A DNA stretch of 64,000 nucleotides from NCBI GenBank assembly GCA_048772705.1, contig JBLWGC010000082.1:124001-188000 (forward strand), given 5' to 3'. Both the position numbers and the translations under genes were made by a program. This DNA is from Leidyana gryllorum EB-2025a (taxonomy: Eukaryota; Apicomplexa). The notes beneath the pieces were generated by a model. It saw only the letters and a list, made by a program, of their open reading frames with translations, had not been told where the DNA came from and did not search any database. Shown here piece by piece: positions 11,416 to 21,173 of the stretch; position 1 is the stretch's first letter, and every line of letters starts with the position of its first letter.

Positions 11416-13672
11416 TCACTCCTCCGAAGCTGCTGCCTCTGCCGCCTTCTTGGCGGCTTCCTCTGCCATGGCTTCGGCCAGAGAAGGATTCATCTTGGAG
11501 CGGAAGTCCTCCTGAATACGCTCCAATTCGTGCATATTCAGCTGGCCGTGCTGCAATGGCACAGGCGGCACCTGCTGAAGCGGCGGGAACAGCTGCTCAG
11601 GAGGCACATGATAACACGGCACGCCGGCCGAGCTCACACGACTCAAACCGTGAACGCCGTGCTGTGTCAGCACCTGCGGCTCCCGACCCTCCTTGCGGTA
11701 TTTGACATTCTTCATGCCCGGCACATCGTGGATAACCACCGGGTCCATCGGAACGGCATAGGCGGCGTTGGGGTCGATCGGGGCTGGCGGAGGCGGCATC
11801 GGAATGTCGCCGTACACAGCCTCCTGTGGCAGAGGTACACCGCAGCACCGCACCTCGAACTGGTTGGGATCGGCCTCGGGGTGTTCCTCGTAGTACCGCT
11901 CCAGGTCGGATCGGTTGTCAGGAACATCGCTCGGAGGCGGAGCCAAACTGCTACCGCGATGGGCGGTAGACGCGCTCATCCGTTCGTTGCCTCTGAGGTT
12001 GTAGGACGAGTGAGTGGCAGCGCTGCCTCTGGCCTGTTGGTGAGCCTTATCAGCAGCCTGTTGATGCTGACGTTGGGCGAATTGAACAGCATTCTGGAAC
12101 TGCACGTTCTGAGCAGTAGGCTCCATCATGGCAGCGTGACCTCCAGGGCCCGGAAGGATGTGGCTCGGATGGTAGTGGAAGTTCGGCAAACCGCCCTCCT
12201 CCGGAGCCAACGCAACGGTTCCGCGGTCCTCCGCTTGTCTGGAAGAGTAACAACAGATAAAAAGAAAGAACCTCCACGTCTCGACTTACACAACAGAGAC
12301 ATCGATCTTGGCTTCGAACGGCACCTTGATCTCCTTGACACCCGGCGGCAGATAGACTGTCTGGGGTCTGTTGGGATCCGCATCAGCAGGCATATACAGC
12401 GTGGAGCCCTCGACACGTGCCCCAGGAGGCATGTCCACATACTGCAGAATGTGTGTGTGAAAGAGCGCAAACGGTCGTTAAAGAACGTACCCCTGGAGAA
12501 GCGCCTGGGCCCGGCGCGTATGGCGATCCCGGTGGGAAGGGTGAGGCGTGACTGCCCCCTGGTGCCTGTCCAGAAGGTGCTGGGCTGGCAGCGGGGTCGT
12601 AGGTGAAGGGTCCGAACGTGCCGGAAGGACACTCTGGGACAGCTGCGTTGACGTCCCCGGTAGCGGGCGGGAGGACGAGGCCCGGACGGTAAGGCACCTC
12701 GATGATCTTCTCGACGTACTTTGGGACCACAAAGGGAATCTCTTTGGTGATGACTTTCGGAACGGAGCGTTTGACGATTTTGGGCTTCTCGATGATCTTC
12801 TCTTGGACGACCGGTTTGGTACATTCAATGTTGCGGTTGACGATAATAGCTTTGCGTTGGGGCACCAATTTGGGGGGATGGCGCATGTGAACGTCGATTG
12901 GAGTTTCGGTGTACTTTGTGCCCTGAGGGACCTCGATGATGTTCTCAGCGATGATGGCTTTGTAAAAGTATTTGGGGATCGTAATCTTCTTCTCCTCGCC
13001 AGCGGGAATGAGCTTCTCGAGTTGACCCTTCTTGACGACCTCCACAAAGTGGTGCTCGTGCTGAGTGAAGGGCTTCTGAGTGATTCGATCGTGGTGTTTC
13101 TTCTTGAGAACGAAGGTCTCGGTCTCCTCGTACTTGGGCGCGGTGACAAATTCCTCGGGAATCTCCTTCATGACGTTCTCCGGAACCGGCACAGCGCCAT
13201 AAGCAGTCATTGCCACAAAGCGGCCGTCAGCGCCCTTGAAGTTCTTGGCAAAGTTCTCGAATTGCTGATAGTTGACATAGCCACCCTGATTCATGGAGAA
13301 TTCCTCGTTTCTTGCGCCAGGCTGCAGCGGAGCCGATGATGCGTCCACTCCGTGACCCCCGTGAGCACCCGAAGCTTCCGTGTAACCCAGCGGCTCAACG
13401 TACACAGGGGCACGGCCACGGACAGGAACAGGCTCAGAGGGCAAGGGAGGGATGTACCCAGACTCCTCACGGTTGTCCACCATACGGGTGTAATGGTGTA
13501 CGGCCTGAGCGAGCTGATCGGGCGGCAGATCAGCCCATTGCTGCGAGCCGTCGTTCTTAGGGCCGTACGACAGGGTGGTCGGCTCGTGACGGTTCATGTC
13601 TTGAACGACATGGCCCTCAAACTCGAACTCCCGGCTAAGGCCAGAGGGAGGCCTTTCACTTGTATCAGTCAT
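11416..13672 (-). CDS. Alveolin (inner membrane complex / alveolar network protein)
   Basis: Alveolins form the intermediate-filament-like sheet under the alveolar sacs of alveolates. Exons 13672-12491, 12441-12290 and 12238-11416 give 718 residues. The core, about residues 175-345, is a run of charged repeats with alternating Lys/Glu, Val/Ile and Pro, for example KPFTQHEHHFVEVVKKGQ, VVQEKIIEKPKIVKRSVP and VPKYVEKIIEVPYRPG; this is the alveolin signature. The N-terminus holds acidic and aromatic segments; after the core come a Pro/Gly-rich linker, a second short structured part (VYLPPGVKEIKVPFEAKID), a Gln/Ala-rich coiled part and a C-terminal Ala/Glu helix. No signal peptide or membrane span is present, as expected. 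It is the first gene of the minus-strand trio and the best taxonomic marker in the window. Confidence 0.92.
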
Positions 13673-13800
13673 GCTTTGCAGTGTCAGTCAGCAGTCGTTT
13701 AACTACTCACGCATGCAACCCCTCTTTACAGACTTATGTGCGTGCGACGCGATTGACCACCAACTACTCTCGGTCCAGTAGGGACCCGAGGTGCAGGTCC

Positions 13801-13816
13801 CACACACTCTTCAGCA
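13801..13816 (+). promoter_or_regulatory. Acceptor-like CAG just before the start at 13817
   Basis: A CA- and pyrimidine-rich run ends in TTCAG two bases before the ATG at 13817. It looks like the 3' splice sites of introns in this window, although no upstream exon is needed. It is a candidate spliced-leader acceptor. This is inference from context. Confidence 0.35.
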
Positions 13817-14727
13817 ATGTCTGAGATTGGTAGCACAGGATCCTGGCTTTTCATACCAGTCGTCGGTGCCGTAGCACTTCTTGGCACCTACTTGGTCTTT
13901 GCATACCTTCCGTCAACGCTGGCCCTCATTTTCTCAGACCAAGGAGCCTATCTGGCACCCAATGACATTGCCCATATCTTCGCCACAGACCCCCCCCTGG
14001 AGGACATCCGGAAGTTCGAAGGACTCCGCGAAATGCCAAATGTCGTCTGGATGGCCAACCTCTACAACATGGGCACCGTCATTGCAGTGAGTTCAAATCC
14101 GACACCTCCTCACACAAACTAACCCGCAGTGTCTGACCGGAATCTGGTCTATCCTCTGCGTTCTGGCCCCATTCGCAGCGCTCGTAAAGGGACTTTATTA
14201 CCTCTCCATGGCCTACTTCTTGAATTATATCGCTGTCAGCATTGGCATGTATTACTTGTACACTCAGCGTGATCTGTTGGAATTTGCCGAGGACTGGAGA
14301 ACCGCACATCACGAACAGCTCACACCCATCACCATATTCGGTGAGATCGCTTGGCCCAATGCATTCTGGTACAAGCTATGCTTCGGGTAAGAACAAACAC
14401 ACAACAGCACACATCCGTTTCCACAGTGCCATGGGACGCCTAATCATGCTCTATTACATCATCGACCTCTACTATTCGTGGTATCTGATCCTGCGTTGCG
14501 GCGGCTCAGGCTGGGAATTCCGCAAACCACAAGAACTCGACGGCTATGATGCATACATGGAGTCCAAAGGCCGCAAACGCCCCCAGTTGGACGACGATGA
14601 TGAAGAAGAAGGCGACATGGAAGCTGGTTTACCGAACCAAGCACAACTTCTCCAGATGCTCATGCAACAGCAGGGAAAAGGTGCTGAAGAGCAGGTACCC
14701 ATGTTGACCCCAGCTGCGGCTCCTTAG
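13817..14727 (+). CDS. Unassigned multi-span membrane protein
   Basis: Exons 13817-14086, 14130-14386 and 14427-14727 give 275 residues. I do not recognise the family. Four hydrophobic stretches are visible: SWLFIPVVGAVALLGTYLVF near the N-terminus, CLTGIWSILCVLAPFAALV, GLYYLSMAYFLNYIAVSIGM and GRLIMLYYIIDLYYSWYLIL. Between the first two lies a polar loop with LEDIRKFEGLREMPNVVW. The last 70 residues are polar, with an acidic DDDDEEEGD run and a Gln/Met-rich tail, so this end is probably cytosolic. The introns are 43 and 40 nt. The gene is divergent from the alveolin gene (144 bp apart) and 41 bp upstream of RPB3, with an AATAAA at 14749-14754 in that gap. Confidence 0.78.
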
Positions 14728-14768
14728 AGAGTCTTTTTACGCTTGAAAAATAAAAACCATAGAACTCA

Positions 14769-16109
14769 ATGTTCGCTGCCAAGCACCAGCGCGCCCCGCT
14801 GCTGGAGGTTACTGAAGTCTCTGAATCCAAAATTTGCTTTACGCTATCCCAGACCGACGCGTCGTTCGCAAATGCATTGCGTCGAATAATGGTAAGATCC
14901 CAACACGTCACACACCGGCGCACACACGGATGTGATTGCCACCCTCCAGATTGCGGAGGTGCCAACTCTGGCTATCGACCTTGTAACTATAAAAGAGAAT
15001 ACTTCGGTGCATCAAGATGAGTTCATAACTCATCGGTTGGGTTTGTTGCCTATTGACTCGCGAGATATTCGACGGTATAAGGAGAGAGAGAATTGCGGAT
15101 GTGCTGACTTTTGCTCGTCCTGCGTTGTTCAGTACTCGCTAAGCGTCGTCTGTCGTGAAGAGAAGCAACAAATAGTGACGCACTTTGATTTAGTGCCCTC
15201 CGGAACACATGCGCCGCTGCCCGTACCTCTGCAATCCGAAGTAGTTAAGAACAACCCCGGAGTGGTGAGAAAACAAGACTGGCTCTTCGCGTAATGATCA
15301 CTCGCAGAACCCGAGTCAACTGGGAATCACCATTGCCAAACTGCGAGTCAATCAACAGATCGATGCCGATGTCCTGGCAATCCGGGGGATTGGCAAGCTC
15401 CATGCCAAATGGAACCCGACGGCAACCGCCGTATATAAGTACGAGCCCGATATCCGGATCGACCCGGAAGTCCAGAAACAAGTTTCGTCTGATGTGAAGA
15501 GGGCAATGTAAGTCTGGCTGTTCGTCAAGTCTATGTTTTATCCACCTCAGTGCGGAATCGTGCCCGCGAAATGTGTTTGCTCTCAAGGCGTCGACGCGCA
15601 CACAAACCCAGCACGCGAATGCGAGTGACATGAATGATTACTACATGTTCGGAGCCGACGATTCCACCTTGACAAACACTGCGGACGGTAGGAAGACTAG
15701 CTGCCCCTCCTTCTCTGTCACACTATTTTCTCTGTTACAGTGGAGGATCTGGACCTGGAAGTAGCCAATCGGATGGACTGCATTTTCTGCGGTGAATGCC
15801 GCGAGGCCTGTCAGCTTGCTGGTGTCCCGAACTTTGTAACGGTCAAGCACATGCCGGACCGATTTCACTTTGTTGTGGAGGTAAGCAATGTACAACGGGG
15901 TCTCAATCAATCAAATCCATCGGGCGATACAGTCGACTGGGTGTATGCCGGCAGCGCAGATAGTGGAGATGGCTCTGGAAATTCTGCTCGAGAAGCTCAA
16001 GGACATAGCGAGGAACTTCCAAAACGTCCCCATCACAGCTGCCGCCTTAGGACTGTCAGCAGCGCCTGGAGGAGTCCCTAGGGATCTCAGCAGATTGAAT
16101 CTGCATTGA
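14769..16109 (+). CDS. RPB3: DNA-directed RNA polymerase II subunit RPB3
   Basis: RPB3 pairs with RPB11 to seed polymerase II assembly. Exons 14769-14891, 14950-15264, 15308-15507, 15551-15687, 15741-15880 and 15933-16109 give 363 residues. Conserved parts are NALRRIMIAEVPTLAIDLV, ENTSVHQDEFITHRLGLLPI, the zinc loop CGCADFCSSC (Cys about 90, 92, 96, 99, as in yeast Rpb3), GIGKLHAKWNPTATAVYKY and a C-terminal helix after ESTG. The zinc loop argues for RPB3 rather than the AC40 subunit of polymerases I and III, although ESTG and HAKWNP occur in both. Unusually, residues about 217 and 272-282 carry CP..VF and CIFCGECREAC, the pattern of the iron-sulfur insertion in archaeal subunit D. The gene converges on the next one with 36 bp between stops. 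Confidence 0.9.
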
Positions 16110-16145
16110 GGAGAAAAGAGGGAAAGCTTCGTTTCGTCGGTCGGA

Positions 16146-16887
16146 TTACTCTTGTTGCAGAGCCGCGAGTTCTTCGGCCAGCCAGGCAGCTTGATCTCGA
16201 AGGTACTCTTCGGATGGGAGGGGCTCGGGTGTGACATTGATATCATTACCTTCGTCGTCTTCGTCCTCGCACTGAGCGATCAAGAGTTTCAATAATGAAT
16301 CGTTCTCCGTCATGACTGTGAATAGATAGCTGTCATCTTCCCAGAAAGGTGACGCTGCGTTAATATCTGCGAGAAGCACTTGGATGTCCTGCACCGATTT
16401 GAGAGACTGGTCTGCTTTCAACTTCCGGAGATAGTTTATCAACCGAATGCCGTGATATATCGAATGAGGCCTTGGAGCACGCTCCCGCACAGTCCTGAGA
16501 ATATTGAAGCAGTAGATCTCTTCCAAATACTCCTCCAACTGCTCATACGTTTGACCCTCGAAATTGTCCACAGGTGATACCCATGTATCCTTCAACTCAT
16601 CGTTTTCAACAATCTCGACTTCGAGCTCATCCTCCTCCGCTGACCACGCCCCTTCAACCGACGTCGACAATGAAGATGACGAAGAAGACGTGCTGGACCG
16701 GGCCCACATCACTCTTTTGGGGTACCCCAAAATTTTCACTCATCATAAGTATACTATAGCTGTGAACTCGTCACCTTCTTCTTCCTCGACCTCCCATCTC
16801 ACGTCTACATTCCGGTAATCCAGGTGGTGAATATGCTGCCAAACCAAAGACCTTCAATGTGCCGCCACATATGTACTTCACATTCAT
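16146..16887 (-). CDS. PRMT3 N-terminal-domain-like protein without methyltransferase
   Basis: Exons 16887-16803 and 16738-16146 (intron 64 nt) give 225 residues. The part from about residue 90 resembles the zinc-finger region of arginine methyltransferase PRMT3: FNILRTVRERAPRPHSIYHG, then IRLINYLRKLK, then PFWEDDSYLFTVMTENDSLL, in the same order as in PRMT3. The usual zinc-binding Cys and His just before FNI are not present (TYEQLEEYLEEIYCFNI), so zinc binding is doubtful. The methyltransferase domain is missing and the chain ends in an acidic stretch and a short helix. Residues 30-80 are Ser- and Glu-rich. The first exon is weakly supported and the start could be elsewhere. The similarity is from memory of the family, so the assignment is tentative. 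Confidence 0.6.
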
Positions 16888-16949
16888 CACTTTCCACTCG
16901 ACCCACCACACACGCGCGCACACACCACACGAACACGACCACTTGACAA

Positions 16950-19900
16950 TCAAGGCGAGGCTTTGATTTGTCCAGCTTGAACACTTGGCACAGGCACAGG
17001 GGTGCTTGACACCGGGAACGGTGCTTGACACCGAATACACGCGTGATGGATGCGACACCACACGACCTCGACAACATGTTGACTTATGAAACTTACGCAA
17101 AAGTCGTCAATGATAGACTCGCGAGTCTCATCAGAGTCCAGCATCGCTTTGACTCCCTCCCATAACCAAATCTTGGTTTTCCATTTTCGCGAGGAATCCT
17201 CGCACTCACCTGCCAACCCCTTGTTGGCCGATAGTGGCTGATCTCCATCAACGTCGTCTGGGCCCGAGCCGGCGTAGCGTATGGTTGTTAAGAGAGGTAC
17301 AGGTGTCTTGGGTTTCGTCGCCGGCGCAGTCACACTTCTGATGTCTCGGCGACGTGTTGACAACTCCCCAGAGGCAGCATCCGACACATCCAAGTCGTCA
17401 TCACTGGATTCGCCATCGAAGCTGTGGGGTAACATCGCTGATTGGCCAAATTTGACCACCACCAGGACCCGATCACTCTGCAGACACTCCTCGTCAACCA
17501 ATCCTTCACCGATCTGCAGCTCGGGTACGACAAAGAAGTACGGCACCCCGATATCATATGCGTAGTCCGCTCCAACGCCAGTTTTGGCTCCAACGTCACT
17601 ACGTGTGGTGATCTCTGGGGGGGTACCCACTAATGCTGTGGCCTCAGCGGCTGTATTCATCCGCACCAGTGATTCAGTTACCAGATCGCTCAAAGGATTA
17701 CCCAAGTCAGCTTCCGAATGAACCTGTACCAGACAGAATGGGGATGAGAAATGGGGCGATCGCGCGAAACACTTACTCCTGGGAGAACGATCGATGGTCT
17801 GGGGCCACTGTCAACATCTGGTCGAGAGGGAGGAGTCAAATCGTCCTCGTCAGATCGTCTGCCATAGCCTATTCGGAACCGTCCCGTGGAGGGCGCATTG
17901 TCCTTCGGGCCCCGTGGGGGACGCGGTTGGGTGCTCTGTTGGCCGCGTTCGGTCACATGATTCCGGTAGCTGAGTGACCCCATCGGCACTCGACTTGGCG
18001 TCACTGCAATGTTCAAAAGACGTGAATCCCGAGAGGGAGACTCGTGGCCCGGGTCTGGTGGATGAAAGTTGAATGGCATGGCGTCAGCCTCGGGGCGCGC
18101 TTTCAGTTGGGCTTCCCATACGGCTACGTCGAACACAGTCAACTGGGGCAAAGCGGCTTGTATTATTCGAGCTTCCAGATCGAGCTGTGTACGTAATGAT
18201 GTTCAGGGGAGAGTGATTAGCAGTTAGGGAACTTGATGCTCACGTGAGGCAGACGGGCGACCTTGGTGTCTGGTGGTCCCTCCGGGTACAGCAGGGACCA
18301 GAACTTGGGGTCTTCCGAACCCTCTTCATTGCGCAGTACTCGCAGTCCTGGGTACAGAGAGCGGTGAGATTGATTGGAAGCGACCTCCAACTTACCATTG
18401 TCTGGAACGCCTTCGAAGTTCTTGATATCGCGAATGTACTTATCAATGGACTTGGACAGTACTTTGCTCATATGACGAGGGACTGCCGATCCGCACCATA
18501 CGTGAACCTGATTGTGAGGCAATTGGTTTGCAACGGAGTTGAGTGGTTAGAATGCTCACTCACCTCGTAATCGTCCCGTAATACGTAGTAGAAGCGAGGA
18601 TCCAGTCGGAGGGCGGGCCCCCCCGGCATCCAGGCTCCACGCTGCGGTTCGAAGAGAGAGATACCCAGAACGACGATAAAGGGCGCTGCTGGATGATGCG
18701 TGGTGACACGGCAAAGTTTGCGCTCAAACGGAGTTGACGTATCGTTACTGCCGGCCGCCAGACGCGTTATTCGTTTACCGAACTTGAGCAAAGTGAAGGT
18801 GAATCCGGTATTGGGGTTACACACAGCTCGCACTTTTCGTACACGATCCAGAGCCGATGGGAAATTGAGGCCTTCTCGCCACATCAAGAAGGCCACAGCA
18901 ATTGTTGCACTTCTTGATACACCTGACGACGAAAGAGAAGGTGTTGTTGCCCAGCACACGCACACGCACACACTGGCCGCCCCGGCTGAACTCACCTTCT
19001 CGACAATGTATGAGGACGACTCCCTTACGTTTGAGGGCTTGGTCGACGAAAGCAAGACTAGCTGGTAAGACCGACTCAAGCGCCTCATTTGTCAACCGTG
19101 AGTCTTGGAGGACAAGTGTGAGGTAGTCAAAGACACCAGGGAAGTAATTTGGACAGGTATCTCCAGCAGCGTTCAACACATGAGTTACTCGGGCTCGGCG
19201 GAGTATGGAGAGATCCGCGGCAACAACTTCACCACTTACAAACAACTTGTCAGGAATCACGGAAGAGATCTCATTACGGTAGCGCGCCAGCAGTACACTC
19301 CTTTCCTCGTCAGGGTCACCAGTCATGGGTTGCGCCTCAGTGGAAGGAGGCATCCGTCTGACCGTGGACGCCAACGCTGTGATCCGAGGAACCCCCAATC
19401 CTGACGTCGCGGCGCCGAGACCCAGCCCAAGTTTTGGAACACCGGCTTGGGGCGTCTGAGAGGCATAGGACGATGTCTGAGAGGAGCTGACGGGAGTACT
19501 GCTCCCGTCGCTGCTGCTGCTGCTGTTGCTGCTGGAGGATGAAGACGACGATGGTGAGTGGGAAACGTGTGACGGCGAAGGTATGTGGGGAGGGGTGTGA
19601 GGGGACTCAGGTCCCTTAACAGGTCGGACGGCGTCCAACGCTGGGATCTGTACTCCCGAGAAAGCCGGAGACCGATTGGATTGAGACACTCTCCGAGCTT
19701 TAGACGACCTTTGAGACTCCACTGACTCCTCATTTTCAGTCGTTAAAGACCGATGAGAATCTTCGTGCGCGTGGTGGCTGCGCTGAGACACAGTTTGGGG
19801 AGGCGTTCCACCGTTATTGGGCCCGCCCTCGGGTTCAGCCCGCTTTATAGGCTTCTTTGGAGGGAAACGATGGGGCAATACTGGCAACACCGGGGGCCGG

Positions 19901-21044
19901 TGTCGAACTCGCTGTGGCTCTGTGGGTTGCACAGCGGGAGCTTGGTGCATCGACTGATTCAGTCCGTACTTGACCAGTGGAGGTTGGACTTCTTGCCTCA
20001 ATTGTGCTGCCAACATACCGTTCGGATCTTCTGCAGTGTCGTGTGTTACTGAGGGTAGGAATAGACGAGCGATCTGGGGCTTCGTAGGGAAACTCGACTC
20101 GTCTGAACGAATACTTCGCACAAATTCCGATCCGGCTGTAGCCGGGGCCAACGCAGGGAGGGTGGTGTTTGGCGCTCCGCAACTTGAATTTGACTCTAAG
20201 ACGTGGGGGTTCACGTTATATGCGTGGGCCACCAGTCGGAGGTACATGTAGTTCTCACGCTGCAACTCGAACAGGAGTGCTTGGCTCGGCAGCTGGTGAC
20301 CCAACGTGAAGTACATTAAACCCCAGTTCTGCATCAGAACAGATGCTCGGAACGATTTGCGGATACACTCAGACATCAATCGTTCCAGGGCCATCGCGGC
20401 TTGTAGAACATGGGCCTGGTCAAAAATGTCGCTCGCCCACCTCAACCATTCGCCCAACTTACTTTTGCTAACAGCGGCGCGTCAACGCCTTCCCAGCTAT
20501 ATATGTTGAACAAGTCTGCACCGAGGCGCAGACGTTTGAAGAAAGTTAGAGGTGAGCATGTGGCCAAAGATCCGATCTGCGACGACAAATACTGCCTCCC
20601 TTTAGCCCCCACATAAGTCGCCTCACCTCACGCGCCCGCGACGAATGGGTAAAACACGTTCTAGCCGTCCTATGCCAGTCCTCAATTATACCATCATTGA
20701 TATTCAGATTCAGTAAGGTGTGGTCTTTAGCTGTTGAACTCCCACGCACATTAAGCTCCAGCCATAAATAACAGGCTTTAGATGTCAGTGAGGAAAATGG
20801 CAGTCTAGCGAATCCCAGCTGGTCAAAGTGGACTGGTGTGCCCGCAGACTCGCTGTCAAATATCCATCCCTGCGGTGATTACTTCAACCAGCCCACAATC
20901 ACAACATACCAGCACCACCAGCGAGCCAGGCCCTTCGAATCTCGCCGTTCGTTTCACAGCGTCATTGAGACAGGCCTGCACTTCACCATGAAACTGCGTC
21001 AAAGCAGGCGGGCTCCGCAGACAGGCCAGAAGATTGGACTCCAT
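16950..21044 (-). CDS. MKP1-like dual-specificity phosphatase with gelsolin-type segments
   Basis: Exons 21044-20910, 20869-20627, 20576-20463, 20415-18996, 18922-18564, 18507-18396, 18347-18244, 18184-17777 and from 17723 to at least 17097 join in frame. Reading on without splicing gives a stop at 16950 and about 1222 residues; an alternative last intron starting at 17096 cannot be excluded. Residues 1-270 are folded but unrecognised. A long Ser/Pro-rich stretch follows. The phosphatase domain (about 535-690) has SSVIPDKLFVSGEVVAADL, THVLNAAGDTCPNYFPG and the active-site loop LIHCREGVSRSATIA. After it comes a gelsolin-like part, YEVHVWCGSAVPRHMSK, LRVLRNEEGSEDPKFWSLLY, and further C-terminal sheets (VPYFFVVPELQIGEG). 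Phosphatase plus gelsolin homology is the arrangement of plant MAP kinase phosphatase 1. The likely substrate is a phosphorylated MAP kinase, by inference. Confidence 0.82.
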
Positions 21045-21173
21045 GTCCCCTACAGCCTCTTCAATGTTTTGAAGGCCCCAACTAGGGCCCAAAGCAAAAT
21101 TCAACCTAATTTTCCCACAGTGCCTACACTATGCCCAGGTGAGGAAACACACGTGTGTGCTCAAACGAACGTC
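21045..21173. promoter_or_regulatory. Divergent spacer with CA/TG palindrome
   Basis: This 129-bp gap lies between the divergent starts at 21044 (minus) and 21174 (plus). It contains the palindrome CACACGTGTG at 21148-21157, which overlaps the CACGTG E-box core. The same type of palindrome recurs in several introns of this window, so it may be a simple-repeat product rather than a binding site. Confidence 0.3.

Noticed and set aside
11530-12606. Plus-strand frame of 358 residues
   Set aside because: It is antisense to the alveolin exons and interrupted by their introns; composition is unlike a folded protein.
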